Shown here piece after piece: positions 18,673 to 27,208 of a stretch of DNA of 64,000 nucleotides. The DNA comes from an uncultured Marinicella sp. (GTDB lineage: Bacteria; Pseudomonadota; Gammaproteobacteria; Xanthomonadales; Marinicellaceae), in the NCBI GenBank assembly GCA_947502925.1, contig CANNBS010000001.1, positions 124,001 to 188,000 on the forward strand. Direction: 5' to 3'. Made by a program: the position numbers and the translations under genes. Below the pieces are notes generated by a model, which made no database searches, was not told where the DNA came from, and worked only from the letters and a program-made list of their open reading frames with translations. How positions within the stretch are numbered: the first letter of the stretch is position 1; the number at the start of each line of letters is the position of its first letter.

Positions 18673-18921
18673 TCAAACATTATGCGCCCCATAGCGCTTG
18701 GCCATTTCTTTTCTTTTATCGGCCATAAATTGCGTTACGTCGTAGCTTTTGAGCCGGCTCATAAATTCTTTAAAATCAAATTCGAAGTCAATGAGTTCTT
18801 TGATTTCGGTTTTTAAATCCTCATCTTGTTTTGTCAGCAGTTGCTGGACTTTTTCTTTTGTGTAGCGCTGGCTGTCGGCGTAGCGGACCATGCCGTTGGG
18901 TTTTAAGGGTTTCAGGCCCAT
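18673..18921 (-). CDS. Hypothetical protein, 82 residues
   Basis: Not recognised. Charged, helical, no membrane segment; contains YTKEKVQQLLTKQDEDLKTE and FDFKEFMSRLKSYDVTQFMA. Its start overlaps the stop of the following upstream gene (18912-19181) by ten bases, indicating a coupled pair. Its stop touches the helicase stop with no base between, so the region is compact. Confidence 0.55.
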   Translation of the reverse strand: MGLKPLKPNGMVRYADSQRYTKEKVQQLLTKQDEDLKTEIKELIDFEFDFKEFMSRLKSYDVTQFMADKRKEMAKRYGAHNV

Positions 18922-19181
18922 TTTTTGGCGGCGTTCGTTGACTTCTTTTGATAGGATTCTTGCATCGGATTTTCGCCGCGTTTTCGGGCTTTGGCGTCCA
19001 CTGAATCGTCATACATATAATCATATTCTTCGGGGAACATCGTGACGTGGAATTTAGATTCGAAACGATAAAGCCTGTCACGGAGCTCTTCGACGGTTTC
19101 GAAGAATTCGATTTGATCGCTGTTGAGGCCGGCCAGGAGCCTGGCGCGTTTTTTGCGTTGTTCTTTTTCGTATCGGTTCAT
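18912..19181 (-). CDS. Hypothetical protein, 89 residues
   Basis: Not recognised. Very charged N-terminus (MNRYEKEQRKKRARLLAGL), a helical middle (SDQIEFFETVEELRDRLYRF), a FPEEYDYMYDDSVDAKAR motif and NPMQESY near the end. First gene of a two-gene overlapping unit with the 82-residue protein downstream. The overlap and sustained charged composition support real coding. Confidence 0.55.
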   Translation of the reverse strand: MNRYEKEQRKKRARLLAGLNSDQIEFFETVEELRDRLYRFESKFHVTMFPEEYDYMYDDSVDAKARKRGENPMQESYQKKSTNAAKKWA

Positions 19182-19239
19182 GGTTTTTCTCCGGTTAAAG
19201 TGAGGGTTTTGTGGCTTTTATCTTTGTCCTTTTTTTGAA

Positions 19240-19270
19240 ATGGGTCTCCGGATCAAGTCCGAAGACGTCG
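19240..19270 (-). repeat. Dispersed palindromic repeat, reverse copy
   Basis: Identical over 31 bases to the copies at 13432 and 50836. Confidence 0.85.
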
Positions 19271-19356
19271 GGTTGATAAAGGTTTGTGATATTTCTACTT
19301 GGTATATTTTTATTTATCAATAGTTGGCTGGTTTGAGTTTCAAATTACTCGAAATT

Positions 19357-19424
19357 GCGACTCCCTCGGGCTTGACCCGTGGGTCCAGTTTGCGATAGCA
19401 AACAAAAAGCAAAGCTTTTTATAA
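19357..19424 (+). repeat. Dispersed palindromic repeat, forward copy with tail
   Basis: The unit 19357-19387 reads GCGACTCCCTCGGGCTTGAC then CCGTGGGTCCAG. It is followed by TTTGCGATAGCAAAC (hairpin) and AAAAAGCAAAGCTTTTT (19404-19420), the same order of parts as at 14890. Confidence 0.75.
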
Positions 19425-19474
19425 TCAGTTGTATACAATTTAAGTGATTGCTATCTTACTTCTATACCGCTGAG

Positions 19475-19543
19475 ATACTCGGATGGCCTACAGGGATGTA
19501 GGTCTGCAGCGTTAGCAGGAGCGGAAGTTGCCTGCACGAGTAT
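19475..19543. other. Foldable 69-base element with three nested stems
   Basis: An outer 7-base stem ATACTCG (19475-19481) / CGAGTAT (19537-19543) encloses two hairpins: CCTACA/TGTAGG with loop GGGA (19487-19502) and GCAGG/CCTGC (19515-19535). The layout is a three-way junction. It lies just past the stop of the SLOG gene. It could be a REP-like mobile repeat, a 3' RNA structure or a small RNA; nothing in the window decides. Confidence 0.45.
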
Positions 19544-19562
19544 GACGTCCTGTTTTATGGAT

Positions 19563-19898
19563 TTACTCACCCCGCCAGTCATAAATAATCAGTGATGCTT
19601 TTTGGGCTTGTTTAAACATATTCTCAGTGCCTTTGCCGCCGGCGAATAAGGCCACGGCATCGGCATAGTCGGCCATGGCCTGGTTGCGGCGGGGGCCGGC
19701 GCCGCGGCCGTATTGTTTCCAGTCGGCTTTGAAGACTTTAACGGGGATGTCTTGTTCAGTGGCCCATTGCTCGCCTTCGGCGTCGGCGCCCTGGGCACCG
19801 CCGGAGACGACTTCGGTGATGTTTTTGAGCTGATTGAGTTTTTTAATGTCATTCGGGGTCAAGCGGTAATCACGACCGCCGGCGATGATAAGTTTCAT
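19563..19898 (-). CDS. SLOG-superfamily protein (DUF2493/YspA-like)
   Basis: 111 residues with a Rossmann-like SLOG fold: MKLIIAGGRDY at the start, VVSGGAQGADAEGEQWA as the ligand-binding GG-x-x-GAD turn, then VKVFKADWKQYGRGAGPRRN and ADAVALFAGGKGTENM. SLOG proteins bind or process nucleotide-derived ligands and are frequent in phage, plasmid and defence regions. The gene stands alone downstream of the helicase island. Ligand unknown. Confidence 0.82.
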   Translation of the reverse strand: MKLIIAGGRDYRLTPNDIKKLNQLKNITEVVSGGAQGADAEGEQWATEQDIPVKVFKADWKQYGRGAGPRRNQAMADYADAVALFAGGKGTENMFKQAQKASLIIYDWRGE

Positions 19899-20109
19899 AT
19901 GTTTGATGGATTATAAAATGGTATTTGTAATTGGTAACAGTCATGTGTTCCCGACCCTTTATATTGTATTTTATGGTGACTGAATTGACCAGATTAAAAG
20001 GGGCAGCTGCGACAGCATGCGACTTATTTAGACGTTGCAAAAAAATTGGCAGTAATTGGTTTGTTTATCCATTAATTCAAGTATAGGTTTTAATTTTTGG
20101 AGAGGACAT

Positions 20110-21576
20110 ATGAACAAACTTTTACTTTTAATAACCTTTTTCACGTTTTCTATGGCATCACAGGCAGCAGTGATTGTTGTTGATCGGGCGGATGATTTAT
20201 ATACCGGCGGTGATGGCGGCTGTGATTTGCGGGAGGCGGTGAATTCAGCCAATCTGAACTTGGCTTTGGAAGATTGTACGGCCGGGGAAGATGATACGCT
20301 GGATATTATTTTTATTGATGTCAATGGTCCAATTCAACTGCAGAGTGCCATCGGGGTCATCGGCTCTGTTCTGATAGCGCCTTTAAACTATGGTCAATCC
20401 GTTGAAATATTGGCCGGGCCTAACAGCCGCCATTTTACTATCAATCAGTCTCAATTCTCTGACGGTGACTTTTCTGTGGTTAGCCTGCATTTAAAAAATG
20501 GCAATCCGGGGGATAATGGGGGGTCAATATTAGTTGTTGATTCACAAAAAGTGGAGATTGTCGACAGTCTTTTTGAGAATAATGAGGGTCATGATGGCGG
20601 TGCCATTTATGCAGACGGCGCTTTAATGACTGAATTCAATATTAAACGTAATCATTTTATCAATAACCGTGCAATTGATACCGCTAATGTTGGTTCAGGT
20701 GGGGCTTTGGCCGGTTCAAGTGTGGTTGTTGGTGACTTACTGATAGAACAAAACTTATTTAGAAATAACTCAGCAGACTTTGGTGGCGCTATTAACATTA
20801 GCGAGGGTGGTGGGGACAACATCATGATCCGAAAAAACCGTTTTTATGGCAACTTTGCCAATGATTTCGGTGGTGCCATGAGTCTGAATTCTCTCGGCGG
20901 CGGACAATTCTACCTGACAGAAGGCAATGTATTTATGGGTAACATAACTGCCGGTGGGGGTGGTGCATTAAACGGTTTTGGTAATCAGGGAAGCACCCAA
21001 ATTGAAGTACTGAACAGCACATTTGGCATGAACAGCGCTGACCAGGGGGGAGCCATTTCAACTTTTGGTGCCAATATACAAGTCTATGCCTCCACGCTGT
21101 CTCATAACAGCGCTTTATCCGCCGGCTCACAAGCTTATCAGCAAAACGCAGGCAACACCGTAGCTTTTGCCAAAAGTATTCTGGCCTATGGTCAATTGAG
21201 CGCTAACTGTTCAGGCAATATCCAGGCGCATTTGGACAATATTGAGGATGATGGCAGTTGCGGCTTTGATGCCAATGACGGTAATATCGTGGCTGATCCG
21301 AAATTATCAGGTCTGGTTGAATACGCCAATGCCAACCCCGATATTCCGACTTTATTACCCGGTTTTGAGTTAACGGCAGATTCACCGGCGATTGATTATG
21401 AAGACACTGCATTCTGCTGGCTGCCGCCCAGTGGTGATGATCTGAACGAAGACCAAAACGGCCAAAGCCGTGAAGTGGACGGTGACAATGACGGCACTGC
21501 CAGTTGTGATCTCGGTGCTTTAGAAGCCCCGGCCAACACCGATTTAATCTTTGCCGACAGCCTGGGGGTGTTTTAA
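20110..21576 (+). CDS. Secreted right-handed beta-helix protein (CSLREA/choice-of-anchor-Q type)
   Basis: 488 residues; ATG at 20110 has GGAGAGGAC upstream and begins a signal peptide (MNKLLLLITFFTFSMASQAA). Next comes a CSLREA-like domain (VDRADDLYTGGDGGCDLREA), then short repeats rich in GGA and N (FINNRAIDTANVGSGGALAG, NNSADFGGAINISEGG) typical of a parallel beta-helix, and a C-terminal anchor-Q-like segment (LTADSPAIDYED, CDLGALEAP). The end, DLIFADSLGVF, looks like a decayed form of the DIIFKDGFD tag of the next gene. Extracellular or surface location is expected; the binding partner is unknown. Confidence 0.75.
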   Translation: MNKLLLLITFFTFSMASQAAVIVVDRADDLYTGGDGGCDLREAVNSANLNLALEDCTAGEDDTLDIIFIDVNGPIQLQSAIGVIGSVLIAPLNYGQSVEILAGPNSRHFTINQSQFSDGDFSVVSLHLKNGNPGDNGGSILVVDSQKVEIVDSLFENNEGHDGGAIYADGALMTEFNIKRNHFINNRAIDTANVGSGGALAGSSVVVGDLLIEQNLFRNNSADFGGAINISEGGGDNIMIRKNRFYGNFANDFGGAMSLNSLGGGQFYLTEGNVFMGNITAGGGGALNGFGNQGSTQIEVLNSTFGMNSADQGGAISTFGANIQVYASTLSHNSALSAGSQAYQQNAGNTVAFAKSILAYGQLSANCSGNIQAHLDNIEDDGSCGFDANDGNIVADPKLSGLVEYANANPDIPTLLPGFELTADSPAIDYEDTAFCWLPPSGDDLNEDQNGQSREVDGDNDGTASCDLGALEAPANTDLIFADSLGVF

Positions 21577-21717
21577 CCCTGATAAGAACTGAGTCCTCCG
21601 AGGGCGGGTGGGTGCGAAATACTGCACTTGCCGGCCTTTTTTATGTTTGTTGTCCTCATTGGAATACCTTTGTCGTTAGTGAAGACATAACAACAAACAA
21701 TACTTAGCGGAGTTTTT

Positions 21718-24700
21718 ATGAACATGCATACAGTACAAACAACTGCACGCCTGGTCGGTATGACCCTGTTACTCTTTATGGGCATGGCACAATCACAGGT
21801 CTGTCGTGTTTCCATGAATGGAACAGCGGCGGCCGATGGATCATCCTGGCAACAATCCAAAGACCTGGTATCAGCACTCGCTAATCCGGGTTTCTGTCCT
21901 GAAATATGGGTTAAAAGCGGCACCTATTATCCCACCCAAACCACTGACCGCAGTATCAGTTTTTTTGTGGCCCCTGGCGTCGAACTCTATGGCGGCTTTA
22001 ATGGTACGGAATCAGCACGCAATCATAGAGACTTCGTTAATAATAAGGCGGTCTTATCCGCCAATATCGGTCATTCTCTGATAAATCTTGATAACAGCTA
22101 CCATGTCATATTTCTGGATGGCTCGTCCGGAATTCCCATTCATCGAAATACTGTCATAGATGGTTTTGAAATCAGAGATGGTAATGCCAATGGACAATCG
22201 ATCGTTGAAGAAACAGGTGGCGGCATTATCTGTTATGTAAATGGATCAACCAGCGAATGTAGCCCAACCATTAAAAATACAGATTTCATCAATAATCAGG
22301 CACGTGAAGGAGGCGGATTCGCCACTGTAGTCTTCAATGGTGGAAGAAGTCTTCCGAAACTCGAAAATTGCCGTTTTATCGATAATTCAGCTTATATGAG
22401 TTTACTATTGGGCGGCGTCGGCGGTGGCATGGCTGTGCTGGGAAGTAATGGCAGTGAGGTAAGCCCTTATATCGTCAACACCCTTTTTGAAGATAATTTT
22501 GCAGAATATTTAGGTGGTGGCTTGTTTTTATCTGCTTACTCAAATGCCAACAATGAAACAATCATTAGTCAAAGCACATTTAAAAATAACTCGGCAGAAA
22601 GTGGTGGTGCCGTGGCTAACAACGCGCATACAAATGGCACATTACGACCCACCTTTAAAAATGTCACCATGGTTAATAATGTCGCTCAGAACCGGGGTGG
22701 CGCTATGTTAAATAGATCGTCCATTCCCTATTTTTATAACACAACCATTACCCAAAATGCTGCAAGTAATGGTGGCGGCCTTTATAATTATGCGGCTACA
22801 GTGCATACCCATAATTCCATTTATTGGGGAAATGGCAGCTCACTAAATGGTGATCAGTTTTACAACCTGGACAGCCATATAACGGCCCATGATAATATCA
22901 TTCAAGATGGCTGCATCGGTTTTTATGAAGATGGCTTTATCGGTAAAAACTGCCTCAATATTTTGACCCAAAACCCGCAACTGGGCACTCTACAAAATAA
23001 CCAGGGATTTACGGAAACCATGGTACCCTCAACTGGTAGCCCAGCCATTGATTCAGGTAACAATACCAGTTGTCTAAACATTGACCAACGGGGCTTCTCC
23101 CGCCCACAAAACGGTACCTGCGATATGGGTGCTGTTGAGGTCTTTAATACCTGTCGAGTCACCACGAACGGTAGTGTATCAGGCGACGGCAGTAACTGGA
23201 CCAATCAGGCCATGACGCTACAAACTGCGTTAAACAATCCACTGTGTAAAAATGTATGGATTAAATCCGGTGGCTATGTCCCCACACAAACTTCTGATCG
23301 AAGCATCAGTTTTGAGGTCAATGCAGGTGTGACAGTACTGGGTGGCTTTGCCGGTACTGAAACCAATCCCAGCGAACGAATTATTTCAGCTAATCCGGTC
23401 ATACTCACGGGTAACATTGGCGACCCCTTGTTAGATACGGATAACAGCTATCATGTTGTCCACTTGGACGGCGCATCAGGTGCCCCTATTCTGGCTGATA
23501 CAGTGATTGCTGACTTAACCATTCAAAGTGGTTATGCCAGCACCAGCAGTCTAGATTTTCCGAATAATGTCGGTGGTGGCATTTTTTGTAATGGCAGTGG
23601 TGTTAACGGCCAATGCAGCCCTTCGCTTATTAACCTCAAATTTTTTAACAACATCGCCTTAAGTGGTGGTGCATTATTTAACCATGCCGATCAAAATGGC
23701 CTCAGCAATCCACAAATTATCGATGTTTTATTTGAGCAAAATAAGGCCGGCCGTGGCGGTGCTATCTACAACAATGGCAGCCAAGATGGTGAAAGCAGTC
23801 CATTTATTGTGAATGGCAATTTTTACCAAAACCAGGGTGTAGGAAGCAACAGCAGTGGTGGTGCGATTTTTAACAACGCTTTCGGCGGATACAGTCGACC
23901 CAATATTTATTTAAGTGAATTTTACCAGAATGACGCTGATTATGGTGGTGCCATCTACAGTGCAGCACAAAATTTTGGCATTTCAACACCTTTAATTTCA
24001 GAAACCACTTTAACATCTAATCATGCCCAATTTGACGGTGGCGCCTTGTGGAGTGCCGGCTGGAATGACGGGCAAAGCAAACCCACCATACGCAATTCAT
24101 CTTTTGTAACCAATGTGGCTCAACGTGGTGGCGCCCTTTATTTAAATGATCTGGCCGGTCATGGCACTGCAGACGTTGAAAACACCACCTTTGCCGGCAA
24201 CTCAGCCACTGATGGCGGTGCGATATATAATGACGGCGAGAATGGACAGGCCCATCCGGGTATTAGCAATTCTACATTCACCAATAACTCGGCCACAGCC
24301 CAGGGCGGTGCCATTCATAATAATGGTGAAAATGGTGACAGCAGCCCTTCCATATTAAATGTCACCTTTAGTGGCAACCAGGCTAATTATGGCGCGGCCA
24401 TGTTTAGCACCGGAGGCTTAAATGGTGCCTCAAGTCCCACCATGCGACACATTATTATGTGGGGGAATACAGCAACCACCGAAGGTCATACCATTTACCA
24501 CAGTCAGGCTGAAAGCACCATTGACGACAGTATTATTGAATACGGCTGTCCCAATGTGGGTTTTGGCAACACCAATTGCAGCAACATTATTGACCAGAAC
24601 CCCTTGCTGGGCACTTTGGCGGATAATGGCGGTTTCAGCAGAACCATGTTACCGGACACCAACAGCCCGGCCATTGATGCCGGTGACAACGTTTATTGCC

Positions 24701-24816
24701 CGGGTGAAGACCAACGCGGCGAATCCAGACCCAAGGGCGCAGCCTGTGACATCGGTGCGGTAGAAGTCGATACCCAAGGCCCCAGTGATATTATTTTTAA
24801 AGATGGGTTTGATTAA
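21718..24816 (+). CDS. Large secreted beta-helix protein with internal duplication
   Basis: 1032 residues with signal peptide (ending MGMAQSQ). It consists of two homologous halves: each opens with CRVxxNGxxxxDGSxW, a WVKSGTYYPTQTTDRSISF-like block, GGFNGTE, a DNSYHVxxLDG block, a beta-helix of GGAIYNNG-type repeats, and a closing SPAIDxGxN...DQRG.SRP...CDxGAVE segment. The chain ends DIIFKDGFD, a short tag also ending the protein at 53.5 kb. Preceded by AGCGGAG as ribosome site. 141 bases separate it from the paralogous gene before it. Surface or secreted structural role is likely. Confidence 0.75.
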   Translation: MNMHTVQTTARLVGMTLLLFMGMAQSQVCRVSMNGTAAADGSSWQQSKDLVSALANPGFCPEIWVKSGTYYPTQTTDRSISFFVAPGVELYGGFNGTESARNHRDFVNNKAVLSANIGHSLINLDNSYHVIFLDGSSGIPIHRNTVIDGFEIRDGNANGQSIVEETGGGIICYVNGSTSECSPTIKNTDFINNQAREGGGFATVVFNGGRSLPKLENCRFIDNSAYMSLLLGGVGGGMAVLGSNGSEVSPYIVNTLFEDNFAEYLGGGLFLSAYSNANNETIISQSTFKNNSAESGGAVANNAHTNGTLRPTFKNVTMVNNVAQNRGGAMLNRSSIPYFYNTTITQNAASNGGGLYNYAATVHTHNSIYWGNGSSLNGDQFYNLDSHITAHDNIIQDGCIGFYEDGFIGKNCLNILTQNPQLGTLQNNQGFTETMVPSTGSPAIDSGNNTSCLNIDQRGFSRPQNGTCDMGAVEVFNTCRVTTNGSVSGDGSNWTNQAMTLQTALNNPLCKNVWIKSGGYVPTQTSDRSISFEVNAGVTVLGGFAGTETNPSERIISANPVILTGNIGDPLLDTDNSYHVVHLDGASGAPILADTVIADLTIQSGYASTSSLDFPNNVGGGIFCNGSGVNGQCSPSLINLKFFNNIALSGGALFNHADQNGLSNPQIIDVLFEQNKAGRGGAIYNNGSQDGESSPFIVNGNFYQNQGVGSNSSGGAIFNNAFGGYSRPNIYLSEFYQNDADYGGAIYSAAQNFGISTPLISETTLTSNHAQFDGGALWSAGWNDGQSKPTIRNSSFVTNVAQRGGALYLNDLAGHGTADVENTTFAGNSATDGGAIYNDGENGQAHPGISNSTFTNNSATAQGGAIHNNGENGDSSPSILNVTFSGNQANYGAAMFSTGGLNGASSPTMRHIIMWGNTATTEGHTIYHSQAESTIDDSIIEYGCPNVGFGNTNCSNIIDQNPLLGTLADNGGFSRTMLPDTNSPAIDAGDNVYCPGEDQRGESRPKGAACDIGAVEVDTQGPSDIIFKDGFD

Positions 24817-24832
24817 GCAGAACAGGGTAACT

Positions 24833-24862
24833 AAAAAGGCCGCTTACTGACGCGGCCTTTTT
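24833..24862. terminator. Bidirectional intrinsic terminator
   Basis: AAAAAGGCCGC / GCGGCCTTTTT form an 11-base stem with an 8-base loop, with an A-run on one side and a T-run on the other. It lies between the convergent beta-helix gene and the isochorismatase gene and can serve both. Confidence 0.9.
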
Positions 24863-25401
24863 TATTTCAGCAGGTTTGAGATTTGTTTAAAATTCGGATG
24901 TTCAGCGGTTTGCATCAGTTCGAACAGAATCATTTCGGTGGAGGTTTTCACCGCACCGGCGTCTTTCATGCGTTCTAAACCAAGTTGTTTATTCGAAGGT
25001 TTTCGGGATGAAATGGCGTCCTGGTTAATAGCCACCTGATAGCCTTCTTCCAGTAATCCCAGTACCGTCTGGTAAACACAGACATGGGCCTCTATGCCGG
25101 TGACGATAACCTGACTGCGCCCGCTGTCTTTCAGCGATTGCATGACCTCATCACAGCCACAACCGCCAAAAGTGATTTTTTCGATGGTCTGATGTCCGGT
25201 CAGGTTGTCTTTGATGGCCTCGACGGTGTGACCCAAACCCTTCGGGTACTGCTCCATCCAGATAATCGGCAGGTCCAAAATTTCAGCCGCTTTAATCATG
25301 GTATTAATTTCTTTAACAAGATCATCGGCCTGGTGCATCAAACTCGCCAGGCGACCCTGAACATCGATAATCATCAGGGCTGCGTTTTCAGGTTTAAACA
25401 T
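24862..25401 (-). CDS. Isochorismatase-family cysteine hydrolase
   Basis: 179 residues, cysteine hydrolase fold. Catalytic triad candidates: Asp in LMIIDVQGRL, a Lys in IEKITFG, and Cys in VTGIEAHVCVYQT. The pattern is close to the YcaC-like subgroup of hydrolases with no settled substrate. It starts one base after the stop of the SPOR-domain gene, as last gene of the aroK-aroB operon, and ends at the bidirectional terminator. The link with shikimate genes is positional only. Confidence 0.88.
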   Translation of the reverse strand: MFKPENAALMIIDVQGRLASLMHQADDLVKEINTMIKAAEILDLPIIWMEQYPKGLGHTVEAIKDNLTGHQTIEKITFGGCGCDEVMQSLKDSGRSQVIVTGIEAHVCVYQTVLGLLEEGYQVAINQDAISSRKPSNKQLGLERMKDAGAVKTSTEMILFELMQTAEHPNFKQISNLLK

Positions 25402-25402
25402 T

Positions 25403-26125
25403 TTATTCTCCTTTTAATGAAGACAAGAGCCGCAACCAGGCGCCATCAGATAACTTAGCCGGCAGTTGATTGCGTGACTGATCAGCGGCTTCACGATTCG
25501 GATAATGGCCATAAATAACCACCCACCAGGGCGCACCATTGGCACGGGTTTCAACGATGCGGTGATTATCGTCTGTTAATTGTTGCTGTTTAATAAAGCT
25601 TTCCAGGTTTTGCTGGTTGGCGACACCGATAATTTGTATGGTCCAGTGATCAGGGTATTGTTCAAACCAATTATCACCGGCATAGTCCGGTGTTTGCGGA
25701 ATGTCTTCAGTCTGTTCACTGATAGTTTGTTGTGATTCTGGCGGAATGGTGGCTTGTGGCGATTGTTCGGTGAGGACGTCTTCAGGCGTTTCGGCCATTG
25801 GATTAACCACAGGCTGAGCCGGTGCGGTATCAGTCATCACTTCTACACCCTGCGGCGGGTCTAAAGGGTTAATGGAATCATCGTCTGATAATTCATCGAT
25901 ATCGTCATTTTGAGCGTTCGCTTCGTCTTTAGCCTCTTCAATAGCTGCCGTTGGTTTTTCACTGCCTTTCGGCGCACAGATCCAGCGATCCTCCGCAGCA
26001 TAGCAGACCACCTGGGTGCGTTCATCATCAGGGACATCAGTGGCTGGTGTCGGTAAATTCTGCGCCAAGACTGTTGTGAAAAATAAAAAACTGCACATTA
26101 TCATAAGGGTGTTTTTAGCGAACAT
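25403..26125 (-). CDS. SPOR-domain protein (DamX-like)
   Basis: 240 residues from the ATG at 26125, chosen for its AAGGAG site and the signal sequence MFAKNTLMIMCSFLFFTTVLAQ; the longer frame to 26212 lies inside aroB. A long acidic, Pro-rich linker (about 60-150) precedes a C-terminal SPOR domain (DHWTIQIIGVANQQNLESFI, WWVVIYGHYPNREAA, WLRLLSSL), which binds denuded septal peptidoglycan in this family. E. coli has the order aroK-aroB-damX; the same order here supports the DamX analogy, though the protein is shorter. Confidence 0.82.
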   Translation of the reverse strand: MFAKNTLMIMCSFLFFTTVLAQNLPTPATDVPDDERTQVVCYAAEDRWICAPKGSEKPTAAIEEAKDEANAQNDDIDELSDDDSINPLDPPQGVEVMTDTAPAQPVVNPMAETPEDVLTEQSPQATIPPESQQTISEQTEDIPQTPDYAGDNWFEQYPDHWTIQIIGVANQQNLESFIKQQQLTDDNHRIVETRANGAPWWVVIYGHYPNREAADQSRNQLPAKLSDGAWLRLLSSLKGE

Positions 26126-26126
26126 A

Positions 26127-27206
26127 TCAATCTCCTTCACGACAGGCCATAATCGATTCAGCAATGGCGTTTTCTGAAATATCATCAGCCACAAAAGCCT
26201 CGCCCATAGCACGCATTAATATGAGGCGGTGTTTTCCTGAGTGTACTTTTTTATCTAATCGCATGGCGTTAATTATCGCATCTGTGGTGTATTTATCCGG
26301 CAATATACAGGGCAAATCGAAGGCTTCAATTAAATCAATAAATTGTTGCTTTAAACCCGATGCTGCATGGCCTAATCGCACCGATAAATCCGCCGCCATC
26401 ACCAGACCCAAAGCCACAGCCTCTCCATGTAAATAGCGATAATCACTGACATTTTCAATGGCATGGCCAAAAGTGTGACCCAAATTTAACAAAGCACGGA
26501 CGCCCTGCTCTTTTTCATCGTCACGAACAATCTCGGCTTTGAAACGGCAGCACTCGGCGATTAAATGCTGCATTGCAGCCTGGTCCTGTTGTTTAATCGC
26601 GAGCCGGTTATCCTGAAACCAGGTGTAAAATTCAGGTTGATTGATGCCGGCATATTTTATCGCTTCGCCAATACCGGCATTGAATTCACGGGGCGGTAAA
26701 GTCTGCAAGGTGGCGATATTAATCAACACCGCTTGCGGTTGATGAAAAGCGCCAATGAGGTTTTTTCCGGCGGCATGATTAACCCCGGTTTTGCCACCCA
26801 CAGAAGCATCAATTTGCGCCAGCAAACTGGTCGGCACCTGCACAAAATCAACGCCACGCATCCAGCTGGCGGCGGCAAAGCCGGTGATGTCGCAGACGAT
26901 ACCACCGCCCACCGCCACCAGGGCATCACTGCGGTTAAAACCGTTTTTCGCAAGGGCATCTAAAATCATCTGCCAGCTGTTCGTGTTTTTATGCTTTTCA
27001 CCAATGCCGATGACACATTCATGTACCTCGTAATCACTGAATTCAGCGCGCAGTGGCTGAAGGTATAAAGGTGCCACGTTTTCGTCACTGACCAGCATGA
27101 TTTTGTGGGCTTTTAATCGCGATTTAATTTCAGCGGCGTTAAAAGCCTGTGAATCAATAATAATCGGGTATTGTTTGCCGGGAATATCAAGGCTTACTGT
27201 TTGCAT
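26127..27206 (-). CDS. aroB: 3-dehydroquinate synthase
   Basis: Second step of the shikimate pathway: DAHP to 3-dehydroquinate, NAD- and metal-dependent, cytoplasmic. 359 residues, normal length. Motifs: AVGGGIVCDITGFAAASWMR, PTSLLAQIDASVGGKTGVNH, NLIGAFHQP, LNLGHTFGHAIE and HGEAVALGL with metal ligands. It starts two bases after aroK ends and ends one base before the SPOR gene, a tight operon. Confidence 0.97.
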   Translation of the reverse strand: MQTVSLDIPGKQYPIIIDSQAFNAAEIKSRLKAHKIMLVSDENVAPLYLQPLRAEFSDYEVHECVIGIGEKHKNTNSWQMILDALAKNGFNRSDALVAVGGGIVCDITGFAAASWMRGVDFVQVPTSLLAQIDASVGGKTGVNHAAGKNLIGAFHQPQAVLINIATLQTLPPREFNAGIGEAIKYAGINQPEFYTWFQDNRLAIKQQDQAAMQHLIAECCRFKAEIVRDDEKEQGVRALLNLGHTFGHAIENVSDYRYLHGEAVALGLVMAADLSVRLGHAASGLKQQFIDLIEAFDLPCILPDKYTTDAIINAMRLDKKVHSGKHRLILMRAMGEAFVADDISENAIAESIMACREGD

Positions 27207-27208
27207 AG

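Larger units (their letters stand above)
19182..19562. other. Repeat-rich gap without genes
   Basis: About 380 bases with no credible gene. It contains two dispersed palindromic repeats in opposite orientation (19240-19270 and 19357-19387) and a foldable 69-base element (19475-19543). Confidence 0.6.

Noticed and set aside
18821..19081. 86-residue minus-strand frame
   Set aside because: Lies in another frame across two better overlapping small genes.
22500..24400. Tandem DNA repeats or CRISPR-like array in the beta-helix genes
   Set aside because: The recurring GGTGGTGCC-type words come from protein repeats of varied spacing; there are no constant repeats with spacers.
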